DNA of 7,852 nucleotides from JBHELQ01 sp046262995 (GCA_046262995.1 JBHELQ010000046.1:1-7852), one strand, 5' to 3'; positions 1-7,460 are shown, counted from the first letter of the stretch. Notes: a model not told the origin generated them from the letters alone. Program-made: numbers and translations.

Positions 1-1679
<1,679 letters not shown>

Positions 1680-1720
1680 GCGGCCTGGACACCGTCCACC
1701 CCACGGGCGGCATGTACTAG

Positions 1721-1770
1721 ACGACTGTCCATTTGCGGGGCGTCAGATGCCGACCTACCTTGGACAGCGT
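1721..1770. repeat. Inverted repeat framing the candidate promoter
   Basis: CTGTCCA at 1725-1731 is the exact reverse complement of TGGACAG at 1761-1767. With the A at 1724 bulged, ACG (1721-1723) also pairs with CGT (1768-1770), giving arms of 10 pairs around 29 bases that hold the -35-like box and most of the -10-like box. Another TGGAC/GTCCA pair sits at 1686-1690 and 1694-1698. It could be an operator pair or a weak hairpin, or chance in a GC-rich region; the sequence does not decide. Confidence 0.35.
1733..1761 (+). promoter_or_regulatory. Candidate promoter for the secreted metalloprotease gene
   Basis: A -35-like TTGCGG at 1733-1738 and a -10-like TACCTT at 1756-1761 (fits TAnnnT) are separated by 17 bases. 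A start site 6-8 bases downstream would fall at about 1767-1769, leaving a leader of only a few bases before the ATG at 1772. Such near-leaderless transcripts are common in Actinobacteria. The only SD-like bases are a poor GGA at 1762-1764, partly next to the -10. This is a pattern match only. Confidence 0.4.
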
Positions 1771-1771
1771 C

Positions 1772-2863
1772 ATGGGCACCGACCTCCGAGTCATTCGCCG
1801 CCGCCTTCTGGTGGCGGGCATCATTCTTGCCGCAGGGGTGCTCATGGCGCCGGCCGCGGCGCTCGCGCAGCGACAGCGCGACGTGCCGCGGCCGGGGCCG
1901 CTGTCCGCCGGCGTGGACCTCACGCGCATGCAGGACAGGGTGCTGCACGGGCGTCCCCGGGCCGCGATGAGCGCGGCCAGGGCCCGCGCCGCGGGGCACG
2001 CCTACAGGACCGCCGACGGGCAGACCGTCCGCGTCGAGGTCACTCCCGCCTACACGCCGGACGCCGCCCGCGACAAGAGCCTCGTGGACTTCCTGGCCTC
2101 GCGGCTCCACGGCGCCGAGCTCGGCGCCCTTCGCGTCTACGTCGGCACGCCGTCGGAGATCGGAAGGCTCTGCGGCTTCCAGGACGCGGTGGCCTGCTAC
2201 GCGGCGGACGAGGAGCGCATGTACGTGCCGGGCGAGGCCTCGCACGGGATCCCGATCGAGTACGCGATGACCCACGAGTACGGGCACCACATCGCCAGCT
2301 GGAGCGACAACGACCCCTGGTCGGCGCTCGACTGGGGCCCCAAACGGTGGTCGAGCCACGAGCGCGTCTGCGCGCACGTGCTGGACGGGCGGCTCTTCCC
2401 GGGCGACCAGGGCGATCACTACCTCGACGACCCGGGCGAGGGCTGGGCCGACGCCTACGCCCACTACCACTACCCGCAGGCGCCGTGGCAGTTCAACAGC
2501 CTGCTGCGCCCGGACGCCGGCGCCTTCCGGGCGATCAGGCGCGACGTGCGCCATCCCTGGACCGGCCCGCGCAAGCGCGTCTTCAGGGGCCGTCTCGGTC
2601 CCGGTCGCCGCGCGCGGCGGTTCCGGCTTCGCCTGCGCCTGGACGGCGACATCACGCTGCGTCTCAGGGGCCCGCGCCGCGCGGACTTCAACCTCGTGGT
2701 GCGCTGGCGACACGAGCTCGTGGCCCGCACGCGCCGTCACGGCAGCCGCGACGCCGCCGACGTCGGCTGGTGCCGGGCGAGCCGGACCGAGGTGGCGACC
2801 ATCACAGTCGTGCGCCGCAGGGGCGCCGGCCGCTTCCGGCTCCTGACCCGCTTCGCGGGCTAG
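1772..2863 (+). CDS. Secreted HExxH zinc metalloprotease-like protein with Arg-rich PPC-like C-terminus
   Basis: I do not recognise a named family; 363 residues. The N-terminus is a clear signal peptide: basic RVIRRR, a hydrophobic core to about residue 25, then an A-x-A type site near ALA-Q (residues 30-33), so export is likely. Residues 168-172 are HEYGH, the zinc-binding and catalytic HExxH motif. E223 in EGWAD (with D227, an ExxxD pattern as in gluzincins) is the best third-ligand candidate, 51 residues later. Four cysteines (134, 142, 200, 334) could form disulfides outside the cell. Residues 252-363 hold 33 Arg in 112 and show a beta-rich pattern (GDITLRL, ADFNLVV, GRFRLL) resembling pre-peptidase C-terminal domains. 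The ATG at 1772 was chosen over an in-frame TTG at 1733 because it begins the signal peptide directly and the TTG overlaps the candidate -35 box. The gene is flanked by clpB and the pur operon, with no partner visible. Protease activity is inferred. Confidence 0.78.
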   Translation: MGTDLRVIRRRLLVAGIILAAGVLMAPAAALAQRQRDVPRPGPLSAGVDLTRMQDRVLHGRPRAAMSAARARAAGHAYRTADGQTVRVEVTPAYTPDAARDKSLVDFLASRLHGAELGALRVYVGTPSEIGRLCGFQDAVACYAADEERMYVPGEASHGIPIEYAMTHEYGHHIASWSDNDPWSALDWGPKRWSSHERVCAHVLDGRLFPGDQGDHYLDDPGEGWADAYAHYHYPQAPWQFNSLLRPDAGAFRAIRRDVRHPWTGPRKRVFRGRLGPGRRARRFRLRLRLDGDITLRLRGPRRADFNLVVRWRHELVARTRRHGSRDAADVGWCRASRTEVATITVVRRRGAGRFRLLTRFAG

Positions 2864-2868
2864 GCTCC

Positions 2869-2888
2869 GCGCCGCTTGCGCGCGGCGC
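2869..2888 (+). terminator. GC-rich hairpin after the metalloprotease gene, possible terminator
   Basis: GCGCCGC (2869-2875) and GCGGCGC (2882-2888) form a perfect 7-bp stem around the loop TTGCGC, starting 6 bases after the stop codon. There is no T-tract downstream (the next bases are CGAAAACTG), so it is not a canonical intrinsic terminator. Its position between two unrelated transcription units is what supports it; GC-rich sequence makes chance hairpins common. Confidence 0.3.
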
Positions 2889-2934
2889 CGAAAACTGAGA
2901 CAAAGTCGGGCGACTCGACGCAGCACTGCGACCC
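2889..2934 (+). promoter_or_regulatory. Leader/promoter region of the GYD-pur operon, elements unresolved
   Basis: The operon promoter should lie here or just upstream, because the metalloprotease gene is functionally unrelated. The stretch 2890-2907 (containing GAAAACTGAGACAAAGT) is locally AT-richer than its surroundings, which often marks a promoter. I see no convincing TAnnnT -10 box, and I do not recognise a purine riboswitch or a PurR-type operator. Read-through from upstream is also possible. Confidence 0.25.
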
Positions 2935-2941
2935 GGAGGAG
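2935..2941 (+). promoter_or_regulatory. Strong ribosome binding site of the GYD gene
   Basis: GGAGGAG ends 5 bases before the ATG at 2947. It is the best Shine-Dalgarno sequence in the window and fixes the start of the small GYD gene. Confidence 0.85.
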
Positions 2942-2946
2942 CCGCC

Positions 2947-3228
2947 ATGCCCACGTTCGTGATGCTCAGCACTCTGACCCCCGAGGGGGTGCAGACGCTG
3001 AAGAACAATCCGCAGCGCATCCGCGAGGTGAACAAGGAGATCGAGCAGCTCGGCGCCACGGTCAAGGCGCAGTGGGCCGTGCTGGGCCGCTTCGACTTCG
3101 TGAACGTGATCGAGGCGCCCGACGAGAAGACGATCGCCCGCGTCTCGCTCGAGCTCGGCTCGCGCGGGACCGCCCACTACGAGACCCTGTCCGCCATCCC
3201 GGCGGACGAGTTCATCGCCGCCCTCTGA
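2947..3228 (+). CDS. GYD domain-containing small protein
   Basis: A 93-residue, single-domain cytoplasmic protein with no signal peptide or membrane segment. It has the layout of the GYD family: a first strand with FVMLSTLTPEG, a long charged helix (IREVNKEIEQLGATV), the diagnostic GRFDFVNVIEAPDE strand-turn (the G-Y/F-D signature, residues about 47-60), a second helix, then GTAHYETLSAIPADEF. Such proteins are thought to adopt a ferredoxin-like or dimeric alpha/beta-barrel fold; their biochemical role is unknown. The start is secured by the strong upstream SD. It lies only 25 bases before purD on the same strand and is probably the first gene of the pur operon, so a role connected with purine synthesis or a metabolite in it is conceivable but unproven. 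Length is normal for the family. Confidence 0.9.
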   Translation: MPTFVMLSTLTPEGVQTLKNNPQRIREVNKEIEQLGATVKAQWAVLGRFDFVNVIEAPDEKTIARVSLELGSRGTAHYETLSAIPADEFIAAL

Positions 3229-3238
3229 CGCGGGCAGC

Positions 3239-3245
3239 GGAGAGG
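3239..3245 (+). promoter_or_regulatory. Ribosome binding site deciding the purD GTG start
   Basis: GGAGAGG lies 8 bases before GTG 3254, in the 25-base gap after the GYD stop codon. It supports GTG as the start; the encoded MNRVLVVGGGGREH is the expected PurD N-terminus. Confidence 0.7.
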
Positions 3246-3253
3246 CGGGTCGC

Positions 3254-4537
3254 GTGAATCGGGTGCTCGTGGTCGGTGGGGGCGGGCGCGAGCACGCGCT
3301 CGTTCGCGCCCTGCTGCGAAGCCCGCAGCGGCCGGCGCTGCTGTGCGCCCCCGGGAACGCCGGGATCGCGCGCGACATCGAGTGCGCCGGCGTCCCCGCC
3401 GATGACGTCGAGGCCCTCGTGCGCCTGGCGCAGGAGCGCTCGGCCGACCTCGTCGTCGTGGGGCCCGAGGCGCCGCTGGTGGCCGGCCTGGTCGACGCGC
3501 TCGCCGAGGCCGGCGTCGCGGCCTTCGGCCCGACGGCCGCCGCGGCTCGGCTCGAGGGCTCCAAGGCCTACGCGAAGGAGCTGATGCGGCAGGTGGGCGT
3601 GCCTACCGCCTCGCACGTCGTCCTTCGGGACCGGGACGAGGCCCTCGATCACCTGGCGTGCGCCTCCTATCCCGCCGTGCTCAAGGCGGACGTGCTGGCC
3701 GCGGGGAAGGGAGTGATCATCGCCCCAGACGAACGAGAGGCGCGCCAGGCGGTCGACGCGTTCTTCACCGAGAGGCGCTTCGGCGACACCGAGGTCGTGC
3801 TCGAGGAGTTCCTGGAGGGCGAGGAGCTGTCGCTGCTCGCGCTGTGCGACGGGGAGCGCGCGGTGCCGCTGGCCCCGGCGCAGGACTACAAGCGCATCCG
3901 CGACGGCGACGAGGGGCCGAACACGGGAGGGATGGGCAGCTACTCGCCGGTGCCGGGCATCGACCGCGAGCACGCCCGCGCGATCACCCAGGCGATCCAC
4001 CAGCCCGTGGTCGACGAGCTTCGCCGGCGCGGCACCCCCTGCCACGGCGTCCTCTACGCGGGTCTGATGATGACGGCGGACGGCCCCAAGGTGCTGGAGT
4101 TCAACTGCCGCTTCGGGGACCCCGAGACGCAGGCCGTGCTGCCCCGGCTTCGCTCGGACCTGCTGGAGCTGCTGGAGTCGTCCGTCAGGCCGGGAGGCCT
4201 CGCCGGCGCCGAGCCGGAGTGGTCGCCCGACTGGGCCGTGACGGTCGTCCTCGCCTCCGGCGGATACCCTGCCTCCTCGTCCAAGGGGGACGAGATCCTC
4301 GGGCTGGACGCGCTCGACTCGCTGGACGTCGAGGTGCTCCACGCGGGGACCGCCGACCGAGACGGCAGGATCGTGACCGACGGGGGCCGCGTCCTGAGCA
4401 TCACCGGCATCGGCGCGACCCCGGCCGAGGCCCGCGAGCGGGCCTACGCGGCGGCCGAGGGCGTCGAGTTCGAGGGCAGGCAGATGAGGACTGACATCGC
4501 GTTGAGGGCAGTGGAGAGGGTGGAGGCCAGGGCTTGA
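3254..4537 (+). CDS. purD: Phosphoribosylamine-glycine ligase (GAR synthetase)
   Basis: ATP-grasp ligase joining glycine to 5-phosphoribosylamine to give GAR, the second step of purine synthesis; cytoplasmic. The product is 427 residues, the usual bacterial single-domain length. Visible landmarks: the N-domain GGGGREH loop (residues 8-14), GPEAPLVAGL, FGPTAAAARLEGSK, the ATP-grasp segment VLKADVLAAGKGV (K144 as the expected ATP-contacting Lys), EEFLEGEELS, DGDEGPNTGGMGSYSP, and the metal-binding and signature segment LEFNCRFGDPETQ with E282 and N284 as ligands, followed by a normal C-terminal domain. All key motifs look intact. It follows the GYD gene by 25 bases, and its TGA overlaps the TTG start of purE by 4 bases, so the two are probably translated in a coupled way. 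Confidence 0.97.
   Translation: MNRVLVVGGGGREHALVRALLRSPQRPALLCAPGNAGIARDIECAGVPADDVEALVRLAQERSADLVVVGPEAPLVAGLVDALAEAGVAAFGPTAAAARLEGSKAYAKELMRQVGVPTASHVVLRDRDEALDHLACASYPAVLKADVLAAGKGVIIAPDEREARQAVDAFFTERRFGDTEVVLEEFLEGEELSLLALCDGERAVPLAPAQDYKRIRDGDEGPNTGGMGSYSPVPGIDREHARAITQAIHQPVVDELRRRGTPCHGVLYAGLMMTADGPKVLEFNCRFGDPETQAVLPRLRSDLLELLESSVRPGGLAGAEPEWSPDWAVTVVLASGGYPASSSKGDEILGLDALDSLDVEVLHAGTADRDGRIVTDGGRVLSITGIGATPAEARERAYAAAEGVEFEGRQMRTDIALRAVERVEARA
4522..4526 (+). promoter_or_regulatory. Ribosome binding site supporting the purE TTG start
   Basis: GGAGG inside the end of purD lies 7 bases before TTG 4534. This good SD, plus the 4-base overlap with the purD stop, argues that the acidic N-terminal leader of PurE is really translated. 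No other in-frame start appears before the GTG at codon 33 (4630) and the ATG at 4633, which would cut into the first conserved strand. Confidence 0.65.
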
Positions 4538-5013
4538 TCGAGGACAGCGGAGACATCACGCCGGTCGCCGAGACCGAGGTGGAGGAGGAGTTCGCCGACC
4601 TGGACGTCGATGCCCCCCGGGTCGGGATCGTGATGGGCTCGAAGAGCGACATGCCGACGATGGAGAAGGCCGGCAAGGAGCTCGAGGAGCGCGGGATCCG
4701 CTACGAGCTGCGGGTGATGAGCGCCCACCGCGAGCCCGAGACTGTCGCCGAGTACGCGAAGAACGCGAAGTTCCGTGGTCTCCAGGTGATCATCGCCGGC
4801 GCGGGCCTGTCCGCGGCTCTGCCCGGCGTGGTGGCGGCGCACACCGGCCTACCGGTGATCGGCGTGCCGCTCACGAGCAAGAGCTCGGTCGCCGGCGGAC
4901 TGGACGCCCTGCTCTCGGTGGCGCAGATGCCGCCGGGGGTGCCGGTGGCGTGCGTTGGGGTGGACAACGCGCGCAATGCGGCCGTGCTGGCGGCGAGAAT
5001 CCTCGAAGCGTGA
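4534..5013 (+). CDS. purE: PurE, 5-(carboxyamino)imidazole ribonucleotide mutase or AIR carboxylase, divergent
   Basis: Supplies CAIR to PurC. The product is 159 residues. The core is recognisable: VMGSKSDMPT (residues 33-42), MSAHREPE with the catalytic-type His65, then AGAGLSAALPGVVAA and VIGVPLTSKSSVAGGLDALLSVAQMPPGVPVACVGVDNARNAA. Three things differ from E. coli PurE. Residues 1-27 form a leader with 11 acidic and no basic residues. The usual GAGGAAHLPG reads GAGLSAALPG, losing its His. The protein stops right after AAVLAARILEA, lacking the roughly 30-residue C-terminal helix region. SAHR is like class I (N5-CAIR mutase) rather than the SAHK of class II, but I cannot assign the substrate. 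purK is not adjacent. It starts inside the purD stop (TTGA) and ends in the purB start (GTGA). Confidence 0.93.
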   Translation: MIEDSGDITPVAETEVEEEFADLDVDAPRVGIVMGSKSDMPTMEKAGKELEERGIRYELRVMSAHREPETVAEYAKNAKFRGLQVIIAGAGLSAALPGVVAAHTGLPVIGVPLTSKSSVAGGLDALLSVAQMPPGVPVACVGVDNARNAAVLAARILEA

Positions 5014-6296
5014 TCGAGCGCTACACGCGGCCGGAGATGGGCTCCGTCTGGTCCGAGCAGCGGAAGCTCGAGACCTGGCTGCAGGTGGAGCTGGCGGTGG
5101 TCGAGGCGCTGGCCGAGCAGGGCGTCGTGCCGGAGGACGACGCGGCCCGGGTGCGCGACCGCGCCACCTTCACGCTCGACGCCGTCAAGCAGCGCGAGGA
5201 GGTGACGGGTCACGACGTCGCGGCCTTCGTCGACGTGGTCGCCGAGTCGATCGGCGAGGCGGGACGCTGGCTGCACCACGGGCTGACCTCCTCGGACGTG
5301 CTCGACACGGCGCTGGCCCTGCAGCTGACCCAGGCGGGGCTGTTGCTCGCCGGTGGCGCGCGCGAGTACCGCGACGCTCTGGCGCGCCGGGCGCGCGAGC
5401 ACGCCGCCACGCTGTGCGTCGGCCGCACCCACGGCGTGCATGCGGAGCCCACGACCTTCGGGGTCAAGCTCGCGGGCTTCGCCTTCGAGGCGCAGCGCAA
5501 CCTGCGCCGCCTCGAGCGCGCGGTCGAGCAGGCCTCGGTCGGGGCGCTCTCGGGTGCCGTCGGCACGTATGCCTCGAACGGGCCGGAGCTCGAGGAGCAG
5601 GTGCTCAGGCGGCTCGGGCTGGGGGGCGAGCCGGTCTCGACCCAGGTCGTGGCGCGCGACCGCCACGCGGAGCTGCTCGAGGCGATCGCCCTGCAGGGGG
5701 CGGGGCTCGAGCGCTTCGCCACCGAGCTGCGCCACCTCCAGCGCACCGAGGTGCGGGAGGCCGAGGAGCCCTTCCGCGCCGGCGCCCAGAAGGGATCGTC
5801 GGCCATGCCGCACAAGCGCAATCCCATCCTCTCCGAGCGGATCTGCGGGATCGCACGCCTCCTGCGCGGCTACGCGCAGGCCGGCCTGGAGGACGTGGCG
5901 CTCTGGCACGAGCGCGACATCTCCCATTCCTCGGTGGAGCGGGTCGCGCTGCCGGACGCCACGATCCTGCTCGACTACGCGCAGCACCTGGCGGTGCGGC
6001 TGGTGGACGGCATGGTCGTGCACCCGGAGCGGATGCGCGCGAACCTGGAGGCGACCGGCGGCGCGCTCTACTCGCAGCGAGCGCTGCTGGCGCTCGTCGA
6101 GAGCGGTCATTCACGCGACGAGGCCTATCGGGTCGTCCAGGAGGCCTCGCAGCGGGCGTGGGACGAGGGCGGCTCATTCCGTGAGCTGCTCGCCGCGGCG
6201 GCCCCGGAGCTCGACCTGGATGCGGTCTTCGATCCGGCCGCCTTCGTCCGCCACACCGATGCGATCGTCGCCCGGCTGGAGTCGATCGGCGGCTGA
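5010..6296 (+). CDS. purB: Adenylosuccinate lyase
   Basis: Fumarase/aspartase-superfamily lyase that releases fumarate twice in purine synthesis: from SAICAR to give AICAR, and from adenylosuccinate to give AMP. It normally acts as a homotetramer in the cytoplasm. The product is 428 residues, near the 431 of B. subtilis, and the key histidines fall at the same numbers as there: H68 in GHDVAAF, H89 in LHHGLTSSD and H141 in GRTHGVHAEPTTFG. The superfamily signature loop GSSAMPHKRNP (Ser263/Ser264 region) is intact. The GTG at 5010 overlaps the purE stop as GTGA and gives MIERYTRPEMG, the conserved start; an open frame continuing to 4950 upstream is only read-through inside purE. No strong SD is present, so coupling to purE is likely. 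A 31-base gap separates it from purC. Confidence 0.97.
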   Translation: MIERYTRPEMGSVWSEQRKLETWLQVELAVVEALAEQGVVPEDDAARVRDRATFTLDAVKQREEVTGHDVAAFVDVVAESIGEAGRWLHHGLTSSDVLDTALALQLTQAGLLLAGGAREYRDALARRAREHAATLCVGRTHGVHAEPTTFGVKLAGFAFEAQRNLRRLERAVEQASVGALSGAVGTYASNGPELEEQVLRRLGLGGEPVSTQVVARDRHAELLEAIALQGAGLERFATELRHLQRTEVREAEEPFRAGAQKGSSAMPHKRNPILSERICGIARLLRGYAQAGLEDVALWHERDISHSSVERVALPDATILLDYAQHLAVRLVDGMVVHPERMRANLEATGGALYSQRALLALVESGHSRDEAYRVVQEASQRAWDEGGSFRELLAAAAPELDLDAVFDPAAFVRHTDAIVARLESIGG

Positions 6297-6320
6297 GCGA
6301 TCGGGAGCTGGTGTTAGCCT
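6293..6320 (+). promoter_or_regulatory. Candidate leaderless promoter of purC
   Basis: TAGCCT at 6315-6320 fits the actinobacterial -10 consensus TAnnnT and is followed by 7 bases and then the purC GTG at 6328, so the predicted transcription start coincides with the start codon. A weak -35-like CTGAGC lies at 6293-6298 (16-base spacer), overlapping the purB stop. The nearest SD-like GGGAG (6303-6307) is 20 bases from the GTG, too far to serve it. Inferred from pattern only. Confidence 0.5.
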
Positions 6321-6327
6321 CGGGCTC

Positions 6328-7221
6328 GTGAGCGAAGCCGCCGCGCTCGAGAACCTGGAGCTGGTCTCCCAGGGCAAGGTCCGCGACGTCTACTCGGTCG
6401 GCGACGACCGGCTGCTGCTGGTCGCCTCCGACCGGATCTCGACCTACGACGTCGTGCACCCGACCCCGATCCCGGACAAGGGGCGGGTCCTGACCGGGCT
6501 GTCCGCGTTCTGGTTCGCCCGGACCGAGGCAATCTGCCCCAATCACCTGCTCTCCTACACGGAGGTGGCGGGCGATGCCCGCGGCCGCGGAATGCTGGTC
6601 GACCGGCTCGACATGGTGCCGCTGGAGTGCGTCGTGCGCGGCTACCTGACCGGTTCGGGGTGGAAGGACTACAGGGCGACCGGGGCGGTCTGCGGCATCG
6701 CGCTACCCGAGGGGCTCGAGGAGTCCCAGCAGCTGCCGGAGCCGATCTTCACGCCGGCGACCAAGGCCGAGGTGGGGCTGCACGACGAGAACGTAGACGC
6801 CGAGCGCGCGGTGGAGATCGTCGGGGACCGCGCGCTCGTCGAGGAGCTCGAGCGGCTCTCGATCGAGCTCTATTCGCTGGGGGCCGAGCACGCCCGCCAG
6901 TGCGGGATCATCCTGGCCGACACCAAGTTCGAGTTCGGCCGCCGCTCGGACGGCGCGCTGGTGCTGGCGGACGAGGTCCTGACCCCCGACTCGTCGCGCT
7001 TCTGGCCCGCCCAGGGCTATGCGGCCGGCCGGCCCCAACCCTCGTTCGACAAGCAGTACGTGCGCGACTGGGCCACCGAAGCGGGCTGGGACAAGAGCCC
7101 GCCGGCGCCGCCGATACCCACCAAGGTCGTGAGCGGCACCCGCGCCCGCTACCTCGAGGCCTACGAGCGGATCGCGGGGGAGCCGTTCTCCGCGTGGCTC
7201 GACCGAAGCGGCGCCGCGTGA
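6328..7221 (+). CDS. purC: SAICAR synthetase (phosphoribosylaminoimidazole-succinocarboxamide synthase)
   Basis: Joins aspartate to CAIR with ATP, giving SAICAR, which PurB then cleaves. The product is 297 residues, matching the longer Ade1-like form rather than the roughly 240-residue form of many bacteria. Motifs in order: QGKVRDVY nucleotide-binding strand (residues 15-22), ASDRISTYD (33-41), IPDKGRVLTGLSAFWF, ECVVRGYLTGSGWKDY, FTPATKAEVGLHDENVD, IILADTKFEFG, LADEVLTPDSSRFWP and PSFDKQYVRDW. The signature elements appear intact. The GTG at 6328 was chosen because the preceding in-frame codons have no start codon close by and the open frame upstream is the shadow of purB. A TAGCCT box directly upstream suggests a leaderless transcript in addition to operon read-through. 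The stop overlaps the purS start as GTGA. Confidence 0.96.
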   Translation: MSEAAALENLELVSQGKVRDVYSVGDDRLLLVASDRISTYDVVHPTPIPDKGRVLTGLSAFWFARTEAICPNHLLSYTEVAGDARGRGMLVDRLDMVPLECVVRGYLTGSGWKDYRATGAVCGIALPEGLEESQQLPEPIFTPATKAEVGLHDENVDAERAVEIVGDRALVEELERLSIELYSLGAEHARQCGIILADTKFEFGRRSDGALVLADEVLTPDSSRFWPAQGYAAGRPQPSFDKQYVRDWATEAGWDKSPPAPPIPTKVVSGTRARYLEAYERIAGEPFSAWLDRSGAA

Positions 7222-7460
7222 CCAGGGCGCGCGTCCTGATCCGCCCCAAGGAGGGAATCCTCGATCCGCAGGGACAGGCGGTGGAGCGGGCGCTGCCCGC
7301 GCTCGGCTTCCAGGGGGTCTCGAACGTGCGCGTGGGCCGGCTCGTGGAGCTCGAGGTGGAGGACACGGCGACCGTGCCGGAGATGTGCGAGCGGCTGCTC
7401 GCCAACCCGCTGATCGAGGACTACGAGGTGCTGGTCGTCGAGGCCGCCGAGGCGCGATGA
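7218..7460 (+). CDS. purS: FGAM synthase subunit PurS
   Basis: Small non-catalytic subunit that, in the PurSQL enzyme, bridges the glutaminase PurQ and the synthase PurL for conversion of FGAR to FGAM. The product is 80 residues, the normal size, with the family pattern: a first strand RVLIRPKEGILDPQG, a helix AVERALPALGF, a strand VSNVRVGRLVELEVE, a helix with MCERLLANPLIEDYEV, and a final strand. The GTG at 7218 overlaps the purC stop (GTGA), and the TGA overlaps the purQ ATG (ATGA). There is no clear SD before the GTG, so its translation probably depends on ribosomes finishing purC. The position between purC and purQ is the usual one. Confidence 0.95.
   Translation: MTRARVLIRPKEGILDPQGQAVERALPALGFQGVSNVRVGRLVELEVEDTATVPEMCERLLANPLIEDYEVLVVEAAEAR

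Noticed and set aside
1686..1698. TGGAC-ACC-GTCCA hairpin after clpB as a terminator
   Set aside because: Only a 5-bp stem with a 3-base loop and no T-tract; too weak to call a terminator, though the repeated TGGAC words are noted elsewhere.
1747..2898. Second long plus-strand frame overlapping the metalloprotease gene
   Set aside because: It is low-complexity Arg/Pro/Ala/Gly sequence with no motif, while the frame from 1772 has a signal peptide, catalytic motif and patterned strands.
3212..4342. 376-codon minus-strand frame opposite purD
   Set aside because: Antisense shadow of a complete, motif-intact purD; no domain or start signal seen.
4950..5009. Upstream extension of purB to a start at 4950
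   Set aside because: The extra 20 residues are an alternate frame of the conserved end of purE; GTG 5010 matches the conserved PurB start and puts H68, H89 and H141 at the B. subtilis positions.
6311..6331. GTG at 6311 as an alternative purC start
   Set aside because: It is in a different frame and reaches a TGA at 6329 after six codons.
5353..7221. Apparent 622-residue fusion reading into purC
   Set aside because: The first 325 codons are an out-of-frame shadow of purB rich in Arg/Ser; real similarity begins only at the purC GTG 6328.
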